Positions 16,001 to 30,700 of a DNA stretch of 64,000 nt are shown piece by piece. The translations under genes were made by a program, and so were the position numbers. Numbering within the stretch: the stretch's first letter is position 1; each line of letters begins with the position of its first letter. The DNA is from Steromphala cineraria (Eukaryota; Mollusca; Gastropoda; Trochida; Trochidae): assembly GCA_916613615.1 (NCBI GenBank), contig OU744731.1:13956726-14020725 (forward strand), read 5' to 3'. Under the pieces are notes generated by a model. It saw only the letters and a list, made by a program, of their open reading frames with translations, ran no database searches and was not told the origin of the DNA.

Positions 16001-19000
16001 CAGTGTGCAGTACTTACCATAATAGAACAATTAGATACATCTGATAATACCATCAAGTATCTCCCTCCCCAGTCCCTCTTAAGAATGTGGATGTGAATGT
16101 CAGTATGCAGTACTTACCATAATATATCATTTAGATACATCTGATAATACCATCAAGTATCTCCCTCCCCAGTCCCTCTTCAGGATGTGGATGTGAGTGT
16201 CAGTATGCAGTACTTACCATAATATATCATTTAGATATATCTGATAATACCATCAAGTATCTCCCTCCCCAGTCCCTCTTCAGGGTGTGGATGTGAGTGT
16301 TTGTGTGCAGTACTTACCATAATATATCATTTAGATATATCTGATAATACCATCAAGTATCTCCCTCCCCAGTCCCTCTTCAGGGTGTGGATGTGAGTGT
16401 CAGTATGCAGTACTTACCATAATATATCATTTAGATACATCTGATAATACCATCAAGTATCTCCCTCCCCAGTCCCTCTTCAGGGTATGGATGTGAGTGT
16501 CAGTGTGCAGTACTTACCATAATATATCAATTAGATATATCTGATAATACCATCAAGTATCTCTCTCCCCAGTCCCTCTTCAGGGTGTGGATGTGAGTGT
16601 CAATGTGCAGTACTTACCATAATATATCAATTAGATACATCTGATAATACCATCAAGTCTCTCCCTCCCCAGTCCCTCTTCAGGGTGTGGATGTGAGTGT
16701 TAGTGTGCAGTACTTACCATAATATATAATTTAGATATATCTGATAATACCATCAAGTATCTCTCTCTCCAGTCCCTCTTCAGGATGTGGATGTGAGTGT
16801 CAGTGTGCAGTACTTACCATAATATATCATTTAGATACATCTGATAATACCATCAAGTATCTCCCTCCCCAGTCCCTCTTCAGGATGTGGATGTGAGTGT
16901 CAGTGTGCAGTACTTACCATAATATATCATTTAGATACATCTAATAATACCATCAAGTATCTCCCTCCCCAGTCCCTCTTCAGGATGTGGATGTGAGTGT
17001 CAATGTGCAGTACTTACCATAATATATCAATTAGATATATCTGATAATACCATCAAGTATCTCCCTCCCAAATCCCTCTTCAGGATGTGGATGTGAGTGT
17101 CAGTATGCAGTACTTACCATAATATATCATTTAGATACATCTGATAATACCATCAAGTATCTCCCTCCCCAGTCCCTCTTCAGGGTGTGGATGTGAGTGT
17201 CAATGTGCAGTACTTACCATAATATATCAATTAGATATATCTAATAATACCATCAAGTATCTCCCTCCCCAGTCCATCTTCAGGATGTGGATGTGAGTGT
17301 CAGTGTGCAGTACTTACCATAATATATCAATTAGATATATCTGATAATACCATCAAGTATCTCCCTCCCAAATCCCTCTTCAGGATGTGGATGTGAGTGT
17401 CAGTATGCAGTACTTACCATAATATATCATTTAGATATATCTGATAATACCATCAAGTATCTCTCTCCCCAGTCCCTCTTCAGGGTGTGGATGTGAGTGT
17501 TTTTGTGCAGTACTTACCATAATATATCATTTAGATATATCTGATAATACCATTAAGTATTTCTCTCCCCAGTCCCTCTTCAGGGTGTGGATGTGAGTGT
17601 CGGTGTGCATTACTTACCATAATATATCATTTAGATATATCTGATAATACCATCAAGTATCTCCCTCCCCAGTCCCTCTTCAGGATGTGGATGTGAGTGT
17701 CAATGTGCAGTACTTACCATAATATATCATTTAGATATATCTGATAATACCATCAAGTATCTCTCTCCCCAGTCCCTCTTCAGGATGTGGATGTGAGTGT
17801 CAGTGTGCAGTACTTACCATAATATAACAATTAGATACATCTGATAATACCATCAAGTATCTCCCTCCCCAGTCCCTCTTAAGAATGTGGATGTGAATGT
17901 CAGTATGCAGTACTTACCATAATATATCATTTAGATACATCTGATAATACCATCAAGTATCTCCCTCCCCAGTCCCTCTTCAGGATGTGGATGTGAGTGT
18001 CAGTATGCAGTACTTACCATAATATATCATTTAGATATATCTGATAATACCATCAAGTATCTCCCTCCCCAGTCCCTCTTCAGGGTGTGGATGTGAGTGT
18101 TTGTGTGCAGTACTTACCATAATATATCATTTAGATATATCTGATAATACCATCAAGTATCTCTCTCCCCAGTCCCTCTTCAGGGTGTGGATGTGAGTGT
18201 CAGTATGCAGTACTTACCATAATATATCATTTAGATACATCTGATAATACCATCAAGTATCTCCCTCCCCAGTCCCTCTTCAGGGTATGGATGTGAGTGT
18301 CAGTGTGCAGTACTTACCATAATATATCAATTAGATATATCTGATAATACCATCAAGTATCTCTCTCCCCAGTCCCTCTTCAGGGTGTGGATGTGAGTGT
18401 CAATGTGCAGTACTTACCATAATATATCAATTAGATACATCTGATAATACCATCAAGTCTCTCCCTCCCCAGTCCCTCTTCAGGGTGTGGATGTGAGTGT
18501 TAGTGTGCAGTACTTACCATAATATATAATTTAGATATATCTGATAATACCATCAAGTATCTCTCTCTCCAGTCCCTCTTCAGGATGTGGATGTGAGTGT
18601 CAGTGTGCAGTACTTACCATAATATATCATTTAGATACATCTGATAATACCATCAAGTATCTCCCTCCCCAGTCCCTCTTCAGGATGTGGATGTGAGTGT
18701 CAGTGTGCAGTACTTACCATAATATATCATTTAGATACATCTAATAATACCATCAAGTATCTCCCTCCCCAGTCCCTCTTCAGGATGTGGATGTAATTGT
18801 CAGTGTGCAGTACTTACCATAATATATCAATTAGATATATCTGATAATACCATCAAGTATCTCCCTCCCAAATCCCTCTTCAGGATGTGGATGTGAGTGT
18901 CAGTATGCAGTACTTACCATAATATATCATTTAGATACATCTGATAATACCATCAAGTATCTCCCTCCCCAGTCCCTCTTCAGGGTGTGGATGTGAGTGT

Positions 19001-19602
19001 CAATGTGCAGTACTTACCATAATATATCAATTAGATATATCTAATAATACCATCAAGTATCTCCCTCCCCAGTCCATCTTCAGGATGTGGATGTGAGTGT
19101 CAGTGTGCAGTACTTACCATAATATATCAATTAGATATATCTGATAATACCATCAAGTATCTCCCTCCCAAATCCCTCTTCAGGATGTGGATGTGAGTGT
19201 CAGTATGCAGTACTTACCATAATATATCATTTAGATATATATCTGATAATACCATCAAGTATCTCTCTCCCCAGTCCCTCTTCAGGGTGTGGATGTGAGT
19301 GTTTTTGTGCAGTACTTACCATAATATATCATTTAGATATATCTGATAATACCATTAAGTATTTCTCTCCCCAGTCCCTCTTCAGGGTGTGGATGTGAGT
19401 GTCAGTGTGCATTACTTACCATAATATATCATTTAGATATATCTGATAATACCATCAAGTATCTCCCTCCCCAGTCCCTCTTCAGGATGTGGATGTGAGT
19501 GTCAATGTGCAGTACTTACCATAATATATCATTTAGATATATCTGATAATACCATCAAGTATCTCCCTCCCCAGTCCCTCTTCAGGATGTGGATGTGAGT
19601 GT
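16001..19602 (+). repeat. Second pair of the 1.8-kb block, offset ~6.4 kb from the first
   Basis: The same diagnostic variants recur in the same order: AATAGAACAA/AATATAACAA at 16021/17821, CATTAAGTAT after TTTTGTGCAG at 17501 and about 19303. Offsets from the 9601-13200 pair are 6400 bp, or 6402 after the two-base insertion near 19240. Upstream markers also shift by 6400 (GTAGATACAT 8431/14831; ACTATATCAT 9321/15721). A long segment, at least about 8.4-14.0 kb, was therefore duplicated as a block to about 14.8-20.4 kb. Another partial copy begins near 20003. Confidence 0.8.
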
Positions 19603-22600
19603 CAGTGTGCAGTACTTACCATAATATATCAATTAGATATATCTGATAATACCATCAAGTATCTCCCTCCCCAGTCCCTCTTCAGGATGTGGATGTGAGT
19701 GTCAGCATGCAGTACTTACCATACTATATCATTTAGATACATATGATAATACCATCAAGTATCTCCCTCCCCAGTCCCTCTTAAGAATGTGGATGTGAGT
19801 GTCAGTGTGCAGTACTTACCATAATATATCATTTAGATACATCTGATAATACCATCAAGTATCTCCCTCCCCAGTCCCTCTTCAGGATGTGGATGTGAGT
19901 GTCAGTGTGCAGTACTTACCATAATATATCATTTAGATATATCTGATAATACCATCAAGTCCCTCTCTCCCCAGTCCCTCTTCAGGATGTGGATGTGAGT
20001 GTCAGTGTGCAGTACTTACCATAATATAACAATTAGATACATCTGATAATACCATCAAGTATCTCCCTCCCCAGTCCCTCTTAAGAATGTGGATGTGAGT
20101 GTCAGTATGCAGTACTTACCATAATATATCATTTAGATACATCTGATAATACCATCAAGTATCTCCCTCCCCAGTCCCTCTTCAGGATGTGGATGTGAGT
20201 GTCAGTATGCAGTACTTACCATAATATATCATTTAGATATATCTGATAATACCATCAAGTGTCTCCCTCCCCAGTCCCTCTTCAGGGTGTGGATGTGAGT
20301 GTTTGTGTGCAGTACTTACCATAATATATCATTTAGATATATCTGATAATACCATCAAGTATCTCTCTCCCCAGTCCCTCTTCAGGGTGTGGATGTGAGT
20401 GTCAGTATGCAGTACTTACCATAATATATCATTTAGATACATCTGATAATACCATCAAGTATCTCCCTCCCCAGTCCCTCTTCAGGGTATGGATGTGAGT
20501 GTCAGTGTGCAGTACTTACCATAATATATCAATTAGATATATCTGATAATACCATCAAGTATCTCTCTCCCCAGTCCCTCTTCAGGGTGTGGATGTGAGT
20601 GTCAATGTGCAGTACTTACCATAATATATCAATTAGATACATCTGATAATACCATCAAGTCTCTCCCTCCCCAGTCCCTCTTCAGGGTTTGGATGTGAGT
20701 GTTAGTGTGCAGTACTTACCATAATATATAATTTAGATATATCTGATAATACCATCAAGTATCTCTCTCTCCAGTCCCTCTTCAGGATGTGGATGTGAGT
20801 GTCAGTGTGCAGTACTTACCATAATATATCATTTAGATACATCTGATAATACCATCAAGTATCTCCCTCCCCAGTCCCTCTTCAGGATGTGGATGTGAGT
20901 GTCAGTGTGCAGTACTTACCATAATATATCATTTAGATACATCTAATAATACCATCAAGTATCTCCCTCCCCAGTCCCTCTTCAGGATGTGGATGTGAGT
21001 GTCAGTGTGCAGTACTTACCATAATATATCAATTAGATATATCTGATAATACCATCAAGTATCTCCCTCCCAAATCCCTCTTCAGGATGTGGATGTGAGT
21101 GTCAGTATGCAGTACTTACCATAATATATCATTTAGATACATCTGATAATACCATCAAGTATCTCCCTCCCCAGTCCCTCTTCAGGGTGTGGATGTGAGT
21201 GTCAATGTGCAGTACTTACCATAATATATCAATTAGATATATCTGATAATACCATCAAGTATCTCCCTCCCCAGTCCCTCTTAAGGATGTGGATGTGAGT
21301 GTCAGTGTGCAGTACTTACCATAATATATCATTCAGATACATCTGATAATACCATCAAGTATCTCCCTCCCCAGTCCCTCTTCAGGATGTGGATGTGAGT
21401 GTTAGTGTGCAGTACTTACCATAATATATCATTTAGATACATCTGATAATACCATCAAGTATCTCCCTCCCCAGTCCCTCTTCAGGATGTGGATGTGAGT
21501 GTCAGTGTGCAGTACTTACCATAACATATCATTTAGATACATCTGATAATACCATCAAGTATCTCCCTCCCAGTCCCTCTTCAGGGTGTGGATGTGAGTG
21601 TCAGTGTGCAGTACTTACCATAACATATCATTTAGATACATCTGATAATACCATCAAGTATCTCCCTCCCAGTCCCTCTTCAGGGTGTGGATGTGAGTGT
21701 CAGTGTGCAGTACTTACCATAATATATAATTTAGATATATCTGATAATACCATCAAGTATCTCTCTCTCCAGTCCCTCTTCAGGATGTGGATGTGAGTGT
21801 TAGTGTGCAGTACTTACCATAATATATCATTTATATCAATCTGATAATACCATCAAGGCTTTCCCTCCCCAGTCCCTCTTCAGGGTGTGGATGTGAGTGT
21901 TAGTGTGCAGTACTTACCATAATATATCATTTAGATATATCTGATAATACCATCAAGTCCCTCTCTCCTCAGTCTCTCTTCAGGATGTGGATGTGAGTGT
22001 CAGTGTGCAGTACTTACCATAATATATCATTTAGATACATCTGATAATACCATCAAGTATCTCCCTCCCCAGTCCCTCTTCAGGATGTGGATGTGAGTGT
22101 CAGTGTGCAGTACTTACCATAATATATCATTTAGATACATCTGATAATACCATCAAGTATCTCCCTCCCCAGTCCCTCTTCAGGATGTGGATGTGAGTGT
22201 CAGTGTGCAGTACTTACCATAAAATATCATTTAGATACATCTGATAATACCATCAAGTATCTCCCTCCCCAGTCCATCTTCAGGATGTGGATGTGAGTGT
22301 CAGTGTGCAGTACTTACCATAATATATCATTTAGATACATCTGATAATACCATCAAGTATCTCCCTCCCCAGTCCCTCTTCAGGATGTGGATGTGAGTGT
22401 CAGTGTGCAGTACTTACCATAATATATCATTTAGATACATCTGATAATACCATCAAGTATCTCCCTCCCCAGTCCCTCTTCAGGATGTGGATGTGAGTGT
22501 CAGTGTGCAGTACTTACCATAAAATATCATTTAGATACATCTGATAATACCATCAAGTATCTCCCTCCCCAGTCCATCTTCAGGATGTGGATGTGAGTGT

Positions 22601-24720
22601 CAGTGTGCAGTACTTACCATAATATATCATTTAGATACATCTGATAATACCATCAAGTATCTCCCTCCCCAGTCCCTCTTCAGGATGTGGATGTGAGTGT
22701 CAGTGTGCAGTACTTACCATAATATATCATTTAGATATATCTGATAATACCATCAAGTATCTCTCTCCCCAGTCCCTCTTCAGGATGTGGATGTGAGTGT
22801 CAGTGTGCAGTACTTACCATAATATATCATTTAGATACATCTGATAATACCATCAAGTATCTCCCTACCCAGTCCCTCTTCAGGATGTGGATGAGAGTGT
22901 CAGTGTGCAGTACTTACCATAATATATCATTTAGATACATCTGATAATACCATCAAGTATCTCCCTCCCCAGTCCCTCTTCAGGATGTGGATGTGAGTGT
23001 CAGTGTGCAGTACTTACCATAATATATCAATTAGATATATCTGATAATACCATCAAGTCCCTCTCTCCCCAGTCCCTCTTCAGGATGTGGATGTGAGTGT
23101 CAGTGTGCAGTACTTACCATAAAATATCATTTAGATACATCTGATAATACCATCAAGTATCTCCCTCCCCAGTCCCTCTTCAGGATGTGGATGTGAGTGT
23201 CAGTGTGCAGTACTTACCATAAAATATCATTTAGATACATCTGATAATACCATCAAGTATCTCCCTCCCCAGTCCCTCTTCAGGATGTGGATGTGAGTGT
23301 CAGTGTGCAGTACTTACCATAATATATCATTTAGATACATCTGATAATACCATCAAGTATCTCCCTCGCCAGTCCCTCTTCAGGATGTGGATGTGAGTGT
23401 CAGTGTGCAGTACTTACCATAATATATCATTTAGATATATCTGATAACACCATCAAGTATCTCTCTCCCCAGTCCCTCTTCAGGGTGTGGATGTGAGTGT
23501 AAGTGTGCAGTACTTACCATAATATATCATTTAGATCAATCTGATAATACCATCAAGTCTCTCCCTCCCCAGTCCCTCTTCAGGGTGTGGATGTGAGTGT
23601 TAGTGTGCAGTACTTACCATAATATATAATTTAGATATATCTGATAATACCATCAAGTCCCTCACTCCCCAGTCCCTCTTCAGGATGTGGATGTGAGTGT
23701 CAGTGTGCAGTACTTACCATAATATATCATTTAGATACATCTGATAATACCATCAAGTATATATCTCCCTCCCCAGTCCCTCTTCAGGATGTGGATGTGA
23801 GTGTCAGTGTGCAGTACTTACCATAATATATCATTTAGATACATCTGATAATACCATCAAGTATCTCCCTCCCCAGTCCCTCTTCAGGATGTGGATGTGA
23901 GTGTCAGTGTGCAGTACTTACCATAATATATCATTTAGATACATCTGATAATACCATCAAGTATCTCCCTCCCCAGTCCCTCTTCAGGATGTGGATGTGA
24001 GTGTCAGTGTGCAGTACTTACCATAAAATATCATTTAGATACATCTGATAATACCATCAATTATCTCCCTCCCCAGTCCCTCTTCAGGATGTGGATGTGA
24101 GTGTCAGTGTGCAGTACTTACCATAATATATCATTTAGATATATCTGATAATACCATCAAGTATCTCTCTCCCCAGTCCCTCTTCAGGATGTGGATGTGA
24201 GTGTCAGTGTGCAGTACTTACCATAATATATCATTTAGATACATCTGATAATACCATCAAGTATCTCCCTCCCCAGTCCCTCTTCAGGATGTGGATGTGA
24301 GTGTCAGTGTGCAGTACTTACCATAATATATCATTTAGATACATCTGATAATACCATCAAGTATCTCCCTCCCCAGTCCCTCTTCAGGATGTGGATATGA
24401 GTGTCAGTGTGTAGTACTTACCATAAAATATCATTTAGATACATCTGATAATACCATCAAGTATCTCCCTCCCCAGTCCCTCTTCAGGATGTGGATGTGA
24501 GTGTCAGTGTGCAATACTTACCATAATATATCATTTAGATACATCTGATAATACCATCAAGTATCTCCCTCCCCAGTCCCTCTTCAGGGTGTAGATGTGA
24601 GTGTCAGTGTGCAGTACTTACCACAATATATCATTTAGATACATCTGATAATACCATCAAGTATCTCCCTCCCCAGTCCCTCTTCAGGATGTGGATGTGA
24701 GTGTCAGTGTGCTGTCTTAC
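19231..24720 (+). repeat. Array units with indels that break the 100-bp register
   Basis: The strict 100-bp register is broken at a few places: +2 bases (an extra AT) near 19240, -1 C in the pyrimidine tract at about 21571 and 21670 (two neighbouring units that also share ACATATCAT), +4 bases (ATAT) at about 23761, and -1 base at 24711 (GCTGTCTTACC in place of GCAGTACTTACC). Each is a single event against hundreds of exact-length units. They are useful fixed landmarks for assembly checking and for dating duplications. Confidence 0.8.
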
Positions 24721-27700
24721 CATAATATATCATTTAGATCAATCTGATAATACCATCAAGTCTCTCCCTCCCCAGTCCCTCTTCAGGGTGTGGATGTGAG
24801 TGTTAGTGTACAGTACTTACCATAATATATAATTTAGATATATCTGATAATATCATCAAGTCCCTCTCTCCCCAGTCCCTCTTCAGGATGTGGATGTGAG
24901 TGTCAGTGTACAGTACTTACCATAATATATCATTTAGATACATCTGATAATACCATCAAGTATCTCCCTCCCCAGTCCCTCTTCAGGATGTGGATGTGAG
25001 TGTCAGTTTGCAGTACTTACCATAAAATATCATTTAGATACATCTGATAATACCATCAATTATCTCCCTCCCCAGTCCCTCTTCAGGGTGTGGATGTGAG
25101 TGTTAGTGTACAGTACTTACCATAATATATAATTTAGATATATCTGATAATATCATCAAGTCCCTCTCTCCCCAGTCCCTCTTCAGGATGTGGATGTGAG
25201 TGTCAGTGTACAGTACTTACCATAATATATCATTTAGATACATCTGATAATACCATCAAGTATCTCCCTCCCCAGTCCCTCTTCAGGATGTGGATGTGAG
25301 TGTCAGTTTGCAGTACTTACCATAATATATCATTTAGATACATCTGATAATACCATCAAGTCCCTCTCTCCCCAGTCCCTCTTCAGGATGTGGATGTGAG
25401 TGTAAGTGTGCAGTACTTACCATAATATATTATTTAGATACATCTGATAATACCATCAAGTATCTCTCTCCCCAGTCCCTCTTCAGGGTGTGGATGTGAG
25501 TGTTAGTGTGCAGTACTTACCATATTATATCATTTAGATCAATCTGATAATACCATCAAATCTCTCCCTCCCCAGTCCCTCTTCAGGGTGTGGATGTGAG
25601 TGTTAGTGTGCAGTACTTACCATAATATATAATTTAGATATATGTTATAATACCATCAAGTCCCTCTCTCCCCAGTCCCTCTTCAGGATGTGGATGTGAG
25701 TGTCAGTGTACAGTACTTACCATAATATATCATTTAGATACATCTGATAATACCATCAAGTATCTCCCTCCCCAGTCCCTCTTCAGGATGTGGATGTGAG
25801 TGTCAGTGTGCAGTACTTACCATAATATATCATTTAGATACATCTGATAATACCATCAAGTATCTCCCTTCCCAGTCCCTCTTCAGGAGTTGGATGTGAG
25901 TGTCAGTTTGCAGTACTTACCATAATATATCATTTAGATACATCTGATAATACCATCAAGTCCCTCTCTCCCCAGTCCCTCTTCAGGATGTGGATGTGAG
26001 TGTAAGTGTGCAGTACTTACCATAATATATTATTTAGATACATCTGATAATACCATCAAGTATCTCCCTCCCCAGTCCCTCTTCAGGATGTGGATGTGAG
26101 TGTCAGTGTGCAGTACTTACCATAATATATCATTTAGATAAATCTGATAATACCATCAAGTATCTCTCTCCCCAGTCCCTCTTCAGGGTGTGGATGTGAG
26201 TGTTAGTGTGCAGTACTTACCATATTATATCATTTAGATCAATCTGATAATACCATCAAGTCTCTCCCTCCCCAGTCCCTCTTCAGGGTGTGGATGTGAG
26301 TGTTAGTGTGCAGTACTTACCATAATATATAATTTAGATATATCTGATAATACCATCAAGTCCCTCTCTCCCCAGTCCCTCTTCAAGATGTGGATGTGAG
26401 TGTCAGTGTGCAGTACTTACCATAATATATCATTTAGATATATCTGATAATACCATCAAGTATCTCCCTCCCCAGTCCCTCTTCAGGATGTGGAAGTGAG
26501 TGTCAGTATGCAGTACTTACCATAATATATCATTTAGATACATCTGATAATACCATCAAGTATCTCCCTCCCCAGTCCCTCTTCAGGATGTGGATGTGAG
26601 TGTCAGTGTGCAGTACTTACCATAATATATCATTTAGATACATCTGATAATACCATCAAGTATCTCCCTCCCCAGTCCCTCTTCAGGATGTGGATGTGAG
26701 TGTCAGTGTCTAGTACTTACCATAATATATCATTTAGATATATCTGATAATACCATCAAGTATCTCCCTCCCCAGTCCCTCTTCAGGATGTGGATGTGAG
26801 TGTCAGTGTGCAGTACTTACCATAATATATCATTTAGATACATCTGATAATACCATCAAGTATCTCTCTCCCCAGTCCCTCTTCAGGATGTGGATGTGAG
26901 TGTCAGTATGCAGTACTTACCATAATATATCAATTAGATACATCTGATAATACCATCAAGTATCTCCCTCCCCAGTCCCTCTTCAGGGTGTGAATGTGAG
27001 TTTTAGTGTGCAGTACTTACCATAATATATCATTTAGATATATCTGATAATACCATCAAGTATCTCTCTCCCCAGTCCCTCTTCAGGGTGTAGATGTGAG
27101 TGTCAGTGTGCAGTACTTACCATAATATATCATTTAGATACATCTGATAATACCATCAAGTATCTCCCTCCCCAGTCCCTCTTCAGGATGTGGATGTGAG
27201 TGTTAGTGTGCAGTACTTACCATAATATATCATTTAGATACATCTGATAATACCATCAAGTATCTCTCTCCCCAGTCCCTCTTCAGGATGTGGATGTGAG
27301 TGTCAGTGTGCAGTACTTACCATAATATATCATTTAGATATATCTGATAATACCATCAAGTATCTCCCTCCCATGTCCCTCTTCAGGGTGTGAATGTGAG
27401 TGTCAGTGTGCAGTAATTACCATAATATATCAATTAGATATATCTGATAATACCATCAAGTATCTCCCTCCCCAGTCCCTCTTCAGGATGTGGATGTGAG
27501 TGTCAGTGTGCAGTACTTACCATAATATATCATTTAGATACATCTGATAATACCATCAAGTATCTCCCTCCCCAGTCCCTCTTCAGGATGTGGATGTGAG
27601 TGTCAGTGTGCAGTACTTACCATAATATATCATTTAGATACATCTGATAATACCATCAAGTATCTCCCTCCCCAGTCCCTCTTCAGGATGTGGATGTGAG

Positions 27701-30700
27701 TGTCAGTGTGTAGTACTTACCATAAAATATCATTTAGATATATCTGATAATACCATCAAGTATCTCCCTCCCCAGTCCCTCTTCAGGATGTGGATGTGAG
27801 TGTCAGTATGCAGTACTTACCATTATATATCATTTAGATATATCTGATAATACCATCAAGTATCTCCCTCCCCAGTCCCTCTTCAGGATGTGGATGTGAG
27901 TGTCAGTGTGTAGTACTTACCATAAAATATCATTTAGATATATCTGATAATACCATCAAGTATCTCCCTCCCCAGTCCCTCTTCAGGATGTGGATGTGAG
28001 TGTCAGTATGCAGTACTTACCATTATATATCATTTAGATATATCTGATAATACCATCAAGTATCTCCCTCCCCAGTCCCTCTTCAGGATGTGGATGTGAG
28101 TGTCAGTGTGTAGTACTTACCATAATATATCATTTAGATACATCTGATAATACCATCAAGTATCTCCCTCCCCAGTCCCTCTTCAGGATGTGGATGTGAG
28201 TGTCAGTGTGTAGTACTTACCATAATATATCAATTAGATACATCTGATAATACCATCAAGTATCTCCCTCCCCAGTCCCTCTTCAGGATGTGGATGTGAG
28301 TGTCAGTATGCAGTACTTACCATAATATATCATTTAGATACATCTGATAATACCATCAAGTATCTCCCTCCCTAGTCCCTCTTCAGGATGTGGATGTGAG
28401 TGTCAGTGTGCAGTACTTACCATAATATATCATTTAGATACATCTGATAATACCATCAAGTATCTCCCTCCCCAGTCCCTCTTCAGGATGTGGATGTGAG
28501 TGTCAGTGTGTAGTACTTACCATAAAATATCATTTAGATATATCTGATAATACCATCAAGTATCTCCCTCCCCAGTCCCTCTTCAGGAGTTGGATGTGAG
28601 TGTCAGTGTGTAGTACTTACCATAATATATCATTTAGATACATCTGATAATACCATCAAGTATCGCCCTCCCCAGTCCCTCTTCAGGAGTTGGATGTGAG
28701 TGTCAGTGTGCAGTACTTACCATAATATATCATTTAGATATATCTGATAATACCATCAAGTATCTCCCTCCCCAGTCCCTCTTCAGGATGTGGATGTGAG
28801 TGTCAGTGTGCAGTACTTACCATAATATATCATTTAGATACATCTGATAATACCATCAAGTATCTCCCTCCCCAGTCCCTCTTCAGGATGTGGATGTGAG
28901 TGTCAGTGTCTAGTACTTACCATAATATATCATTTAGATATATCTGATAATACCATCAAGTATCTCCCTCCCCAGTCCCTCTTCAGGATGTGGATGTGAG
29001 TGTCAGTGTGCAGTACTTACCATAATATATCATTTAGATACATCTGATAATACCATCAAGTATCTCCCTCCCCAGTCCCTCTTCAGGATGTGGATGTGAG
29101 TGTCAGTGTCTAGTACTTACCATAATATATCATTTAGATATATCTGATAATACCATCAAGTATCTCCCTCCCCAGTCCCTCTTCAGGATGTGGATGTGAG
29201 TGTCAGTGTGCAGTACTTACCATGATATATCATTTAGATACATCTGATAATACCATCAAGTATCTCTCTCCCCAGTCCCTCTTCATGGAGTGGATGTGAG
29301 TGTCAGTGTGCAGTACTTACCATAATATATAATTTAGATATATCTGATAATACCATCAAGTATCTCCCTCCCCAGTCCCTCTTCAGGATGTGGATGTGAG
29401 TGTCAGTATGCAGTACTTACCATAATATATCATTTAGATACATCTGATAATACCATCAAGTATATCCCTCCCTAGTCCCTCTTCAGGATGTAGATGTGGG
29501 TGTCAGTGTGCAGTACTTACCATAATATATCATTTAGATATATCTGATAATACCATCAAGTATCTCTCTCCCCAGTCCCTCTTCAGGATGTGGATGTGAG
29601 TGTCAGTGTGCCGTACTTACCATAATATATCATTTAGATACATCTGATAATACCATCAAGTATATCCCTCCCTAGTCCCTCTTCAGGATGTGGATGTGAG
29701 TGTCAGTGTGCAGTACTTACCATAATATATCATTTAGATACATCTGATAATACCATCAAGTATCGCCCTCCCCAGTCCCTCTTCAGGATGTGGATGTGAG
29801 TGTCAGTATGCAGTACTTACCATAATATATCATTTAGATACATCTGATAATACCATCAAGTATCTCCCTCCCCAGTCCCTCTTCAGGATGTGGATGTGAG
29901 TGTCAGTGTGCAGTACTTACCATAATATATCATTTAGATACATCTGATAATACCATCAAGTATCTCCCTCCCCAGTCCCTCTTCAGGATGTGGATGTGAG
30001 TGTCAGTGTGTAGTACTTACCATAAAATATCATTTAGATATATCTGATAATACCATCAAGTATCTCCCTCCCCAGTCCCTCTTCAGGATGTGGATGTGAG
30101 TGTCAGTATGCAGTACTTACCATTATATATCATTTAGATATATCTGATAATACCATCAAGTATCTCCCTCCCCAGTCCCTCTTCAGGATGTGGATGTGAG
30201 TGTCAGTGTGTAGTACTTACCATAAAATATCATTTAGATATATCTGATAATACCATCAAGTATCTCCCTCCCCAGTCCCTCTTCAGGATGTGGATGTGAG
30301 TGTCAGTATGCAGTACTTACCATTATATATCATTTAGATATATCTGATAATACCATCAAGTATCTCCCTCCCCAGTCCCTCTTCAGGATGTGGATGTGAG
30401 TGTCAGTGTGTAGTACTTACCATAATATATCATTTAGATACATCTGATAATACCATCAAGTATCTCCCTCCCCAGTCCCTCTTCAGGATGTGGATGTGAG
30501 TGTCAGTGTGTAGTACTTACCATAATATATCAATTAGATACATCTGATAATACCATCAAGTATCTCCCTCCCCAGTCCCTCTTCAGGATGTGGATGTGAG
30601 TGTCAGTGTGCAGTACTTACCATAATATATCATTTAGATACATCTGATAATACCATCAAGTATCTCCCTCCCCAGTCCCTCTTCAGGATGTGGATGTGAG

